Notes: generated by a model not told the origin, from the sequence alone. 24,906 nucleotides of DNA from JBFMCC01 sp037445635 (GCA_037445635.1 JBBIKC010000043.1:1-24906), one strand, 5' to 3'; shown: positions 13,469 through 20,372, counted from the first letter of the stretch. A program made the numbers and translations.

Positions 13469-15757
13469 TTACGCCTCGAAGAGTCCTTTTACATCCTTGA
13501 CCGTCGCAACATATTTTCGATACGCGCCAGTTTCTTCGAGCAAACCTTTCAATGCCGTGTACAACTCCTGTTGCAGGAATGGATCCGCCTGCGGCTTTTC
13601 CGCTGAAAGGTTGACCTGCCCCTCCTCCACGTTTGCGGACAGGTGTCCTCCTGCTGCGAGCCATTGCAGCCCGATTTCTACCGCGCTTTCGCGCGAGGCC
13701 ATCGCTGTGGTCAATTCGCGAATCGTTGTCTTGCCGCCGCGCTGGTTGAGAGCAAATTTACACAACCCTGCCAGGCGATTCAAGAAATCTTCGGGCCTAT
13801 CTTCGACAGGCGGGACGGCGAATACATAAACTATTTTCGGCTTGACGACCTCCATTGCCCTCCGCAACTCGGCAGGGGAGGGGGGAGTGGTGTAAATCGC
13901 GAACTCGTCGGCCTGGCGCAACTCGAAACGCGATTCGCCTTTTGATTTTTCAGTCCCTTCCGCCCATGTCAAGGTTGAAGGTTGCAGGTTGAAGGTTGCA
14001 GGTTGGAGTCGCATATCCCGAATTTCGATTCTCGATTCCCGGACCCCGACAGGTTTTTCTTCGACGATCCGAAACTCCTCGAATTGCAGCGTGACCTGTC
14101 TCTGCCCGCGATAGGAGGTGGCTCGCAGAGAATAGGCGATGTCGAAGCGTGCGCCTTCGGGAGGCAGTTCTTCGCCCGCGCCGCCCCACCACAACAGGCT
14201 TTGCGTGTTCCCATTCTCGTCTTCGATATTTAGGCGAAGGTGTTCCTTTGTTTTTCCAATCTCCGATGTGGATTTCAATGTCACGTTCCGTGTTGCCAAC
14301 ACTAACTCTGGATTCCCCGCGCCGAAGGGCGCCAGCATTTCCAGGGAGTCCGCCAGTTCGATGTTGATTTCGTTCAAGCCCAGCCACGCGTCAATTTGAA
14401 GCGTTGGCTCTTCGCGGATGACTTCGCCAAGTTGTTTTTCGATGGCTTTGCCAAGCCCCTTGCGTAACGACGGCAGGTTGTCTTTTTGCAGTGAAAGCCC
14501 CGCCGCCATGGGATGGCCGCCGAATCCGAGCAGGATTTCCTTTTGGGCTGCAATCGCTTCCGTGATGTGTAGTCCCTCGACCGAGCGCGCCGACCCGCGT
14601 AACAAGCCGTCGTCCGTTTCCGTCAACAGGATGGCGGGCTTGTGATAGCGCTCGACGAGTTTGTTCGCAACAATGCCCACCACGCCGCCCGGCCAATTAG
14701 GATGCGACAGGATAATCGCAGGCTCCGCCAGCAGACCTGGGTTTTCGCGCAGTTGCGCCTCTGCCGCTTCATAGACTTGCGATGTCAATAATCGTCTCTG
14801 TGCGTTGAGTCCCTCGATCTGCGCGGCCAGCACGCGCGCCCGCGCCGCGTCCCGTGTGAGCAATAACTCGACGGCGGGATTGGCGTCGCTCAACCGCCCC
14901 AGGGCGTTCAGGCGCGGCGCGAAGGTGAAGCCGATGGTCTCCTCGGTCAGCGTTTCGAGCGAGGCGCCCGCGAGTTCGGCCATCACTTTCAGGCCGAGCC
15001 GATTCGTCTGGCGCAGTGTTTGGATTCCTTTTTTGGCGAGGGAACGTGTTTCTCCGCGGAGCAGGGCGACATCCGCGATGAGGCCGAGGGCGACGAGATC
15101 GAGCAATTCGATATTCGATATTCGACTCTCGATTTCCGAGTATCGAATATCTAGCAGCGCTTCTGCTAATTTATATGCGACCCCAACCCCCGCCAAATGT
15201 CGGAGCGGATGATCTTCGGGCAGTAACTTCGGATTGACAATGGCTTTCGCGTTCGGTAGTGTCTCACCCAAATCGTGATGGTCGGTGACGACCACGTCCG
15301 CGCCGCGCGAGTTGGCGTAATCAATCGCTTCGTGCGCGGTAATTCCCGTATCGCACGTGACGATGAACCTGATCCCGTTATCGAGAATGGGTTTCAAGCT
15401 TTCGACGTGAACGCCGTGACTCTCCCTGCCGCGAATTGGGATGTAGTAAATTACGTTTGCGCCCAACGCTTGCAGGGTTTGGACGAGCAGGGCGGTGGAG
15501 GTCTGGCCGTCCACATCGAAATCGCCCCAGACGCAAATTCTCTGACGGCTGCGCATAGCCAGTTTGATGATTTCAATCACTTTTTCTATTTCAGGAAATG
15601 GCGTAGAAGGGATTTCGTCTGGGTGCAGGAAGGCGCGCGCGGAGTCGACGTCCGTGAGGCCGCGGCGGACGAGAGTCTGCGCGATGAACGGAGGCAGGTT
15701 CAGGGTCGAGAACGAAGCGGGGATGTCAACGGGATGAGGATCGAGCCAGCGGGTCAT
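13469..15757 (-). CDS. recJ: Single-stranded-DNA-specific exonuclease RecJ
   Basis: 762 aa, longer than the ~577 aa E. coli enzyme because of a C-terminal extension. RecJ degrades ssDNA 5' to 3' in recombination and repair. DHH motifs: WGDFDVDG (77-84), VTCDTGITAHEAI (133-145), VVTDHHDLG (156-164), AGVGVAYKLAEALL and LGLIADVALL. DHHA1: HPNWPGGVVGIVANKL and GFGGHPMAAGLS (411-422). An OB-like region (about 452-565) follows, then a low-complexity linker and a C-terminal domain. Two inserts encoded by simple repeats sit at residues ~203-217 and ~572-596. The frame runs open to 15976, but those 73 codons are the palindromic repeat read as protein; the ATG at 15757 starts the natural sequence. Ribosome binding site is weak. 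Confidence 0.93.
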   Translation of the reverse strand: MTRWLDPHPVDIPASFSTLNLPPFIAQTLVRRGLTDVDSARAFLHPDEIPSTPFPEIEKVIEIIKLAMRSRQRICVWGDFDVDGQTSTALLVQTLQALGANVIYYIPIRGRESHGVHVESLKPILDNGIRFIVTCDTGITAHEAIDYANSRGADVVVTDHHDLGETLPNAKAIVNPKLLPEDHPLRHLAGVGVAYKLAEALLDIRYSEIESRISNIELLDLVALGLIADVALLRGETRSLAKKGIQTLRQTNRLGLKVMAELAGASLETLTEETIGFTFAPRLNALGRLSDANPAVELLLTRDAARARVLAAQIEGLNAQRRLLTSQVYEAAEAQLRENPGLLAEPAIILSHPNWPGGVVGIVANKLVERYHKPAILLTETDDGLLRGSARSVEGLHITEAIAAQKEILLGFGGHPMAAGLSLQKDNLPSLRKGLGKAIEKQLGEVIREEPTLQIDAWLGLNEINIELADSLEMLAPFGAGNPELVLATRNVTLKSTSEIGKTKEHLRLNIEDENGNTQSLLWWGGAGEELPPEGARFDIAYSLRATSYRGQRQVTLQFEEFRIVEEKPVGVRESRIEIRDMRLQPATFNLQPSTLTWAEGTEKSKGESRFELRQADEFAIYTTPPSPAELRRAMEVVKPKIVYVFAVPPVEDRPEDFLNRLAGLCKFALNQRGGKTTIRELTTAMASRESAVEIGLQWLAAGGHLSANVEEGQVNLSAEKPQADPFLQQELYTALKGLLEETGAYRKYVATVKDVKGLFEA
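13973..14042. repeat. recJ: In-frame simple repeat in the recJ linker
   Basis: A 14-base unit GGTTGAAGGTTGCA occurs twice in perfect tandem (13973-14000) with a partial third copy, followed by TTTCGATTCTCGATTC (14023-14038). It codes for about 24 residues between the OB-like region and the C-terminal domain, outside conserved motifs. Confidence 0.7.
15106..15152. repeat. recJ: In-frame palindromic repeat in the recJ DHH domain
   Basis: GATATTCGATA (15110-15120) and TATCGAATATC (15141-15151) are perfect 11-bp inverted arms around a TTCGACTCTCGATTTCCGAG loop. It codes for about 15 residues between the GVAYKLAEALL helix and LLDLVALGLIADV, a length-variable loop in RecJ. A related word occurs in frame at 18820-18845. 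Confidence 0.7.
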
Positions 15758-15766
15758 AAATGTCTC

Positions 15767-15865
15767 GTCATTGCGAGCGGAGCGAAGCAATCCCCGCGGT
15801 GATGAGGAGATTGCTTCGTCGGTCTTCGGCTTCGCTACGCTCCGCTCAGACCTCCTCGCAATGAC
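15767..15865. repeat. GTCATTGCGAG-family palindromic repeat, copy between tnaA and recJ
   Basis: GTCATTGCGAG (15767-15777) and CTCGCAATGAC (15855-15865) bracket family words AAGCAATCCCC and GGAGATTGCTTCG. It fills nearly all of the 113-base tnaA-recJ gap and begins ten bases upstream of the recJ ATG. Confidence 0.88.
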
Positions 15866-15870
15866 AGACA

Positions 15871-17247
15871 TTATAACGGCTCGAAGCGCGCGGTGAAGTG
15901 GCGCAGCAGTTCGGGCGCGTAGGTGAATTTGTATCCCGTCACTTGACTCGCATGAGATTTGATTTTCGCGGCGCACTCGGCGACGTAATCCAGATGGCTT
16001 TGCGTGTACGTGCGGCGGGGAATGGCGAGGCGCAGGAGTTCAAGTTTGGGATAGATCATTCTTCCAGAATCGGGATCGGGATAGGCAAACATGACCGAGC
16101 CGATCTCCACGCCGCGGATGGCGCCCTCGCGGTAGAGTTCGACGCACAATGCCTGCGCGGGGAATTCCTGCTGCGGGATGTGCGGCAGGACTGCGCGCGC
16201 GTCAATGTAAACCGCGTGCCCGCCCGCGGGCTGGATGGTGGGAATGCCCGCGTCGTTGAGACGGCCTGCGAGATAGGCGGTCTGCGCGAGGCGGTAGGCG
16301 AGATAGGTTTCGTCGAGGCCTTCGTAGAGACCGACGGCCATCGCGTCCAGGTCGCGGCCCGCGAGTCCGCCGTAGGTGGGGAAGCCCTCGCGCAGAATCA
16401 ATTCGTTCTTGATCTGCTGAAAGAGCGCCTCATTGTTCACGCACAGCAGACCACCGATGTTGACAATGGCGTCCTTCTTGGCGGACATGCACATGCCGTC
16501 GGCGAGGGCGAACATCTCGCGGGCGATCTCGGTAACGGATTTGTTCTCGTAGCCTTTTTCGCGCGTCTTGATGAAATAGGCGTTTTCGGCGTAGCGCGCC
16601 GCATCTACGAAGAACGGGATGCCGTGCTCGTGGTAAACCTCCGCAATGGACTTGAGATTCTCCATCGAGACGGGCTGTCCGCCTCCCGCGTTGTTCGTGA
16701 CCGTGACCATGCCGAAGGGAATCTTCTCCACGCCGACCTTCTGGATGAAGGCGCGCAGTTTGGCAATGTCCATGTTGCCCTTGAACGGATGCGGCTCCGC
16801 GGGATCGAAGGCTTCGTCAATCACGAGATTCGTCGGGCGTCCGCCTCGCGCGCGGATGTTGGCATCGGTCGTGTCGAAGTGCATGTTGCTGGGGACGTAC
16901 ATCCCAGGCTTGACGAGGCACGCGGCGAGGATGTTTTCGGCGGCGCGTCCCTGATGCGTGGGGACGAAGAACTTGAAACCGAAAATATCCTCCACCGCGG
17001 ACTTGAGCCGCAAGTAGGAGCGCGCGCCCGCGTAGGACTCGTCGCCGCGCATGATGGCGGCCCACTGATCCTGACTCATCGCGCCCGTGCCTGAGTCGGT
17101 GAGCAGGTCAATGAAGATGTCCTCGGCTTTGACGGCGAAGAGGTTGTAGCCCGCGTCTTTCAGCGCGGCTTCACGTGCCTCGCGAGAGATCAAACGAATT
17201 GGCTCGGTTACTTTGATTCGAAACGGCTCAGGGGGATATTGGGTCAT
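15871..17247 (-). CDS. tnaA: Tryptophanase (tryptophan indole-lyase)
   Basis: 458 aa (E. coli TnaA is 471). PLP enzyme of the beta-eliminating lyase family: L-tryptophan gives indole, pyruvate and ammonia. Seen: LLTDSGTGAMS (48-58), GDESYAGARSY, PTHQGRAAE, SNMHFDTTDANI, NNAGGGQPVSMEN, FVDAARYAENAYFIK, and the PLP-lysine motif MSAKKDA (Lys258). The residues that separate TnaA from tyrosine phenol-lyase point to TnaA: Asp125 in HFDTT (TPL has Thr) and Ile382 in VEIGS (TPL has Arg in MERG). Shine-Dalgarno AAGGAA six bases before the ATG. No tnaC-type leader with a Trp codon and no tnaB permease are in view. Tyrosine phenol-lyase is the less likely alternative. Confidence 0.93.
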   Translation of the reverse strand: MTQYPPEPFRIKVTEPIRLISREAREAALKDAGYNLFAVKAEDIFIDLLTDSGTGAMSQDQWAAIMRGDESYAGARSYLRLKSAVEDIFGFKFFVPTHQGRAAENILAACLVKPGMYVPSNMHFDTTDANIRARGGRPTNLVIDEAFDPAEPHPFKGNMDIAKLRAFIQKVGVEKIPFGMVTVTNNAGGGQPVSMENLKSIAEVYHEHGIPFFVDAARYAENAYFIKTREKGYENKSVTEIAREMFALADGMCMSAKKDAIVNIGGLLCVNNEALFQQIKNELILREGFPTYGGLAGRDLDAMAVGLYEGLDETYLAYRLAQTAYLAGRLNDAGIPTIQPAGGHAVYIDARAVLPHIPQQEFPAQALCVELYREGAIRGVEIGSVMFAYPDPDSGRMIYPKLELLRLAIPRRTYTQSHLDYVAECAAKIKSHASQVTGYKFTYAPELLRHFTARFEPL

Positions 17248-17270
17248 TGTATTCCTTTATAATCTTTTAT

Positions 17271-17320
17271 GTCATTGCGAGCGAGCCCGCAGGGCGAGCG
17301 AAGCAGTCTCCTGTTACGAG
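17271..17320. repeat. Truncated GTCATTGCGAG-family repeat (left part)
   Basis: Starts with a perfect GTCATTGCGAG and contains GCCCGCAGGGC and GCGAAGCAGTCTCC, but has no closing CTCGCAATGAC arm nearby. It ends in GTCTCCTGTTACGAG (17306-17320), which recurs with one change as GTCTCCTGTTGCGAG at 17755-17769 beyond the nucleotidyltransferase gene. Confidence 0.75.
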
Positions 17321-17335
17321 TGGATAGGCATAATT

Positions 17336-17365
17336 AAAACGGCGCACTTGAGTGTACGCCGTTTT
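17336..17365. terminator. Bidirectional terminator-like hairpin
   Basis: AAAACGGCG (17336-17344) pairs with CGCCGTTTT (17357-17365), with an inner CAC/GTG helix and small bulge. T-runs flank it in both directions. On the minus strand it ends the nucleotidyltransferase transcript 43 bases after its stop, before tnaA. Confidence 0.75.
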
Positions 17366-17407
17366 GCTGTTTGTTCATCTCGCGGAAGAAGTTGGAATAT
17401 TCAAGGT

Positions 17408-17710
17408 TCATACAGAAAGCGCCTCGCGCAAAATATGTTTTCCAATTGCAGATTTAAGCGAATCCTTCATCACCAAATCCACCTTGACGCCCAGAATATC
17501 GGAAAGATGATTTTCGAGGCGGACAAATTTGAATAAACTCGGCGGTTTGCTGAATGTGACCAGGATATCGAGGTCGCTGTTTTTCTTTTGTTCATGGCGG
17601 ACGTACGAGCCGAAGACTTCCAGCGTGGCGACGTTGTACTGCTCCGCGAGCAGGGGGCGTTGTTGGCGGAGAACTTCCATGAATTTCTGTAAGCGAGTTT
17701 GCCTTGACAT
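17408..17710 (-). CDS. MNT-type nucleotidyltransferase domain protein (orphan)
   Basis: 100 aa, a single minimal nucleotidyltransferase (DNA polymerase beta-like) domain with the signature GSYVRHEQKKNSDLDILVTF (51-70): G-S, then the D-x-D metal pair (Asp66 and Asp68), and a further acidic KVDLVMKD near 86-91. Such MntA proteins normally pair with a HEPN (HepT) toxin, which they inactivate by adding AMP groups. No HEPN gene lies on either side here, so it is an orphan or a remnant module. TATAAT ends six bases before the ATG, indicating a leaderless transcript. A 25-codon frame overlaps its stop by ATGA (17333-17411). It is bracketed by two pieces of GTCATTGCGAG repeat. Confidence 0.88.
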   Translation of the reverse strand: MSRQTRLQKFMEVLRQQRPLLAEQYNVATLEVFGSYVRHEQKKNSDLDILVTFSKPPSLFKFVRLENHLSDILGVKVDLVMKDSLKSAIGKHILREALSV

Positions 17711-17716
17711 AAGTCA

Positions 17717-17722
17717 ATTATA
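17717..17722 (-). promoter_or_regulatory. -10 box (TATAAT), leaderless start of the nucleotidyltransferase
   Basis: Perfect TATAAT on the minus strand, six bases before the ATG at 17710, with TGACTT between and no Shine-Dalgarno. Upstream bases are repeat-derived, so the promoter is partly made of repeat sequence. Confidence 0.6.
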
Positions 17723-17724
17723 CA

Positions 17725-17828
17725 ACAGGCGAAGCAATCCCATACTGCGACGATGTCTCCTGTTGCGAGGAGATTGCTTCGGGCGGGGTCTCGACTGCTT
17801 GCGTCTCGACCTCCGCCCTCGCAATGAC
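17725..17828. repeat. GTCATTGCGAG-family repeat (right part)
   Basis: Contains GCGAAGCAATCCC, GAGGAGATTGCTTCG and a closing CTCGCAATGAC (17818-17828) but lacks a perfect left arm. It ends one base before the stop codon of the STAND gene, so it forms that gene's 3' untranslated region. Confidence 0.8.
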
Positions 17829-17829
17829 A

Positions 17830-20070
17830 TCACTTTGATAATGCTCTTTCAATCTCCGCCAGCGTCTCCTGCGCTTCTTTCAACTTTTCTGGCGAGCGCA
17901 GGTGCGAGAATATCTCGACGGCGCGGCGGGAGAGGGATAAGGCTTCGCCACTGCCGCCTTGTTTGAGCAGGGCTTTAGCGAGGGTGTGACAATCCCCCGC
18001 AATCAACTCCAGCCGCCCGACTTTTTCTGCCAGCGCGAGGGCTTCGCGGGCAAGGGACTCGGCTTCTGCCCACTGTTCGCGGTCGAGGGCGAGTGCTGCC
18101 AGGTTGCCCGTGATGTAAGCAATGCCTTCTTGGTATTTGACTATCTTCGCGATGCGTAGGGCTTCGCGGTAATCGCGCTCGGCGGCGGCGTAGTCTTTGT
18201 TTTCGCGTTCTGCTTCCGCCAGGTCGTTCAGCATGATGGCGACATCGTCGCTTTCGGAGGAGATGGAACGGTCTATTTCCAGCGCTTCGCGGTAGGCGGC
18301 GATGGCGGCGGGATAGTCTTTGTTCAGTTTGTGGCCGAGTCCGCGCAGACGGATGGCAGTCGCCTTGTTGCGCGGCGTGCTGTCCTGCCAGTGTTCGGCG
18401 GCGCGGGCGGCGCACGCCAGCGCTTCGGCGGGTTGGTTGCGGAGGGAGTAAACGTATCCTGCTCTGAATGCTTTCCAGCCTGCGTTCTCTTTGTCGGCGG
18501 CGGTGAGGGCGCGCGTTTCGGCTTGTTCAAAAAGCCAGATGGCTTCATCCCATCTTCCAGTGAACTCGAAGAAGAATACAAGTTGGTCGCAGACCGTTTG
18601 CAGGCGGTCGTTATCGCCTGTCAGCAGGCGCGGCAGGGAGGCGGAGATGAAGGCCCATTCGGCGTCCAGCGTGCGAAAGCCTTCGTAGTTGTCGTATCCG
18701 CCGTATTGCAGGGCGAGAGCATAGGCGCGGTTGACGAGGGCGTCGCCTGTCTGGGTCACGGCTTCAGGGCGGCGGGTGCGGATGAATTTCGCTGTCAGCG
18801 GGGGTAAAGAGAAAGTGCGAGATTCGATATTCGATATTAGGATCGAGCGGTCGGTTAAATCTTCGAGCGCGGTTTCGCAAGCGCGTTCAGGCAGGTCGGT
18901 CATGTCCGCGATCCACTTGAGTTTGGCGGGCAGGGTGAAATGCGTCAGCGCGGCGAGGACTTTTGTCTCGTCTTCGGTGAAGGTCTGCAGCAGGTCGCCG
19001 AAGATGTATTCGAGCGGGTCGTTGCTTTTGTAGGCTTTGTCTGTCAAGGCGACGGCGTCGGCGATGGTGCGGCACTGCGAGCCTTCGCGCCCCAACTGCC
19101 CCGCGATCCAGCGGATGAAGAGCGGGTTGCCCTCTGTGATCTTGTACAGGTCTTCGCGTTCCTTTTGCGAAGCACGCTCAAGGCGCGGGTATTTGGCGGC
19201 GAGTTCGGCAATGAGTCCCATGGCTTCGTCGCGGCTCAGGCGGTCGAGGCGCACGATGCGCGCGTCCACGTCCGTGCGGCGGCGCGAGGTGACGATGGCT
19301 TTGTTCCCCTCGGGCAGACGCGAGAGGAATTGGAACAGGCGCGTGCGCTCGTCTTCGGGCAGGGTTTCCAAATTGTCGAATATGATCAGCGCCTTCTTGC
19401 CCGCCAGCGCCAGGCGTAAGGTGTTGGGGCGTTCATCGGGCGGGAGTCTTTCGAGACTGTCTTCGCCCAGTTCCTTGCCCAGTTCGTCCAGCATGGCGAG
19501 GTAGGTCGGGCGGGTAAAGTCGGTGAGCGGTTTTTCGCCTTCGGCGGTCAGTTCGCGCACTTTGGCGGTGATGAAGATTTTGCGCTCGAAGAGGTCGGCG
19601 GGGGCGCGGTGCGCGGCTTCGATGGCGAGGGCGGTCTTGCCGATGCCGCCGGGTCCGTCAATCAGCGCGCCCCAAGTGCGGGCTTCGGGCGAGATGGCTT
19701 CCGCGATGATCCCCAACTCTTTGGCGCGTCCGACGAAGAAGGCGCGGGCGGGGAGGGTGGAATTGCCCAGGCTTCTCTTTTCATTGCTTACGGGAAGTTC
19801 GGGGTAGTGAATGTGAATATGTTGCTCTTGACTTTGCTTTTGTTCTTGCCTTTGTTCTTGAGAGGTTTTTGGCGTTTCTTCGTCTTTTTTGAATAAATCT
19901 TTCCACCCTTTGATGCTTGCGCCTGCGCCGAGTAAGAAAGAAATGATTCCTCCTGCTGTGCTGAATACGCCGCCTTCTTCGGGCGGTTCGAGCCAGACGA
20001 CAAACGCGGCGACGAGGAGGGCAAGACCCAAAAGAACGATGAGCAATGGAACGATTTTTTTGGCGGTCAT
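17830..20070 (-). CDS. Membrane-anchored STAND (NB-ARC-like) NTPase with TPR repeats
   Basis: 746 aa. Two N-terminal membrane helices (about 6-26 and 35-53), a Gln/Glu/Lys-rich linker ending in QHIHIHYPELP (60-93), then a STAND ATPase: Walker A GPGGIGKT (139-146), Walker B ALIIFDNLE (227-235), TSRRR (261-265) and GNPLF (314-318). A helical region (about 350-440) leads to tetratricopeptide repeats (about 500-745; e.g. YPAAIAAYREALEID, YAAAERDYREALRIA, WAEAESLAREALALA). STAND proteins are ligand-triggered switches that oligomerise; the TPRs would be the sensor and the membrane segment the anchor or effector. A defence or signalling role is inference. The ATG at 20070 has AGGA eight bases upstream and overlaps a small upstream frame by ATGA. 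An in-frame repeat codes for residues near 410-418. Confidence 0.88.
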   Translation of the reverse strand: MTAKKIVPLLIVLLGLALLVAAFVVWLEPPEEGGVFSTAGGIISFLLGAGASIKGWKDLFKKDEETPKTSQEQRQEQKQSQEQHIHIHYPELPVSNEKRSLGNSTLPARAFFVGRAKELGIIAEAISPEARTWGALIDGPGGIGKTALAIEAAHRAPADLFERKIFITAKVRELTAEGEKPLTDFTRPTYLAMLDELGKELGEDSLERLPPDERPNTLRLALAGKKALIIFDNLETLPEDERTRLFQFLSRLPEGNKAIVTSRRRTDVDARIVRLDRLSRDEAMGLIAELAAKYPRLERASQKEREDLYKITEGNPLFIRWIAGQLGREGSQCRTIADAVALTDKAYKSNDPLEYIFGDLLQTFTEDETKVLAALTHFTLPAKLKWIADMTDLPERACETALEDLTDRSILISNIESRTFSLPPLTAKFIRTRRPEAVTQTGDALVNRAYALALQYGGYDNYEGFRTLDAEWAFISASLPRLLTGDNDRLQTVCDQLVFFFEFTGRWDEAIWLFEQAETRALTAADKENAGWKAFRAGYVYSLRNQPAEALACAARAAEHWQDSTPRNKATAIRLRGLGHKLNKDYPAAIAAYREALEIDRSISSESDDVAIMLNDLAEAERENKDYAAAERDYREALRIAKIVKYQEGIAYITGNLAALALDREQWAEAESLAREALALAEKVGRLELIAGDCHTLAKALLKQGGSGEALSLSRRAVEIFSHLRSPEKLKEAQETLAEIERALSK

Positions 20071-20234
20071 GGCGTAATCCTGTGGCAGCAACCGTCCACG
20101 AATATTTCACGAATACTCGAATTGCCCAGTGACCATTCGTGAATTCGTGGTCTCATTCGTGGATGGTTTTCGTCGTGCGCGGCTTTGCGGTGCTCGATCA
20201 GGTCGTTGTAGGTGGAACTGAGGAAGACTTTCAT
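20067..20234 (-). pseudogene. Remnant of a DUF4062 gene: 55-codon frame overlapping the STAND start
   Basis: The first 20 residues (MKVFLSSTYNDLIEHRKAAH) match the N-terminus typical of DUF4062, a domain often fused to NB-ARC, WD40 or TPR modules. After that the frame runs into ATTCGTG direct repeats (20135-20161) and loses resemblance, ending in a TGA that overlaps the STAND ATG by four bases (ATGA). GAGG six bases before its ATG is a good ribosome binding site, so it may still be translated and couple expression of the STAND gene. Best read as the broken 5' end of an older gene, now a leader; a genuine small protein cannot be excluded. Too short to be called on length alone. Confidence 0.6.
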
Positions 20235-20262
20235 GGCTGCCTCGTTGATGCCCGCTTACGAA

Positions 20263-20372
20263 GCCGACCAAGGTCGGCTAGTCCGCTTCGCGAAGCATCC
20301 TTTAGGGTGAGCGGACTTTGTAATTATAGCCCGACGGTTTCGCGAAGCACCCTTTAGGGCATCGCCGGGCGG
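20263..20372. repeat. Cluster of hairpin repeats with TTCGCGAAGCAyCCTTTAGGG units
   Basis: GCCGACC/GGTCGGC hairpin (20263-20278) is followed by two tandem hairpins sharing TTCGCGAAGCA(T/C)CCTTTAGGG (20287-20307 and 20339-20359), closed by GTCCGC/GCGGAC (20281-20316) and GCCCGACG/CGCCGGGC (about 20329-20370). They occupy part of the 389-base divergent gap; apart from the promoter at 20588 I see nothing else in it. Confidence 0.7.

Noticed and set aside
13973..14007. Possible CRISPR-like array
   Set aside because: Direct tandem units without spacers, only 2.4 copies and inside recJ in frame.
15758..15976. N-terminal extension of RecJ by 73 codons
   Set aside because: The extension is the GTCATTGCGAG repeat and part of the tnaA 3' end read as protein; RecJ homology begins at the ATG at 15757.
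15898..17094. 398-codon plus-strand frame opposite tnaA
   Set aside because: Antisense shadow of the PLP enzyme; low-complexity product without motifs.
15871..17247. Annotation as tyrosine phenol-lyase
   Set aside because: The TPL-specific Thr and Arg are Asp125 and Ile382 here, as in tryptophanase.
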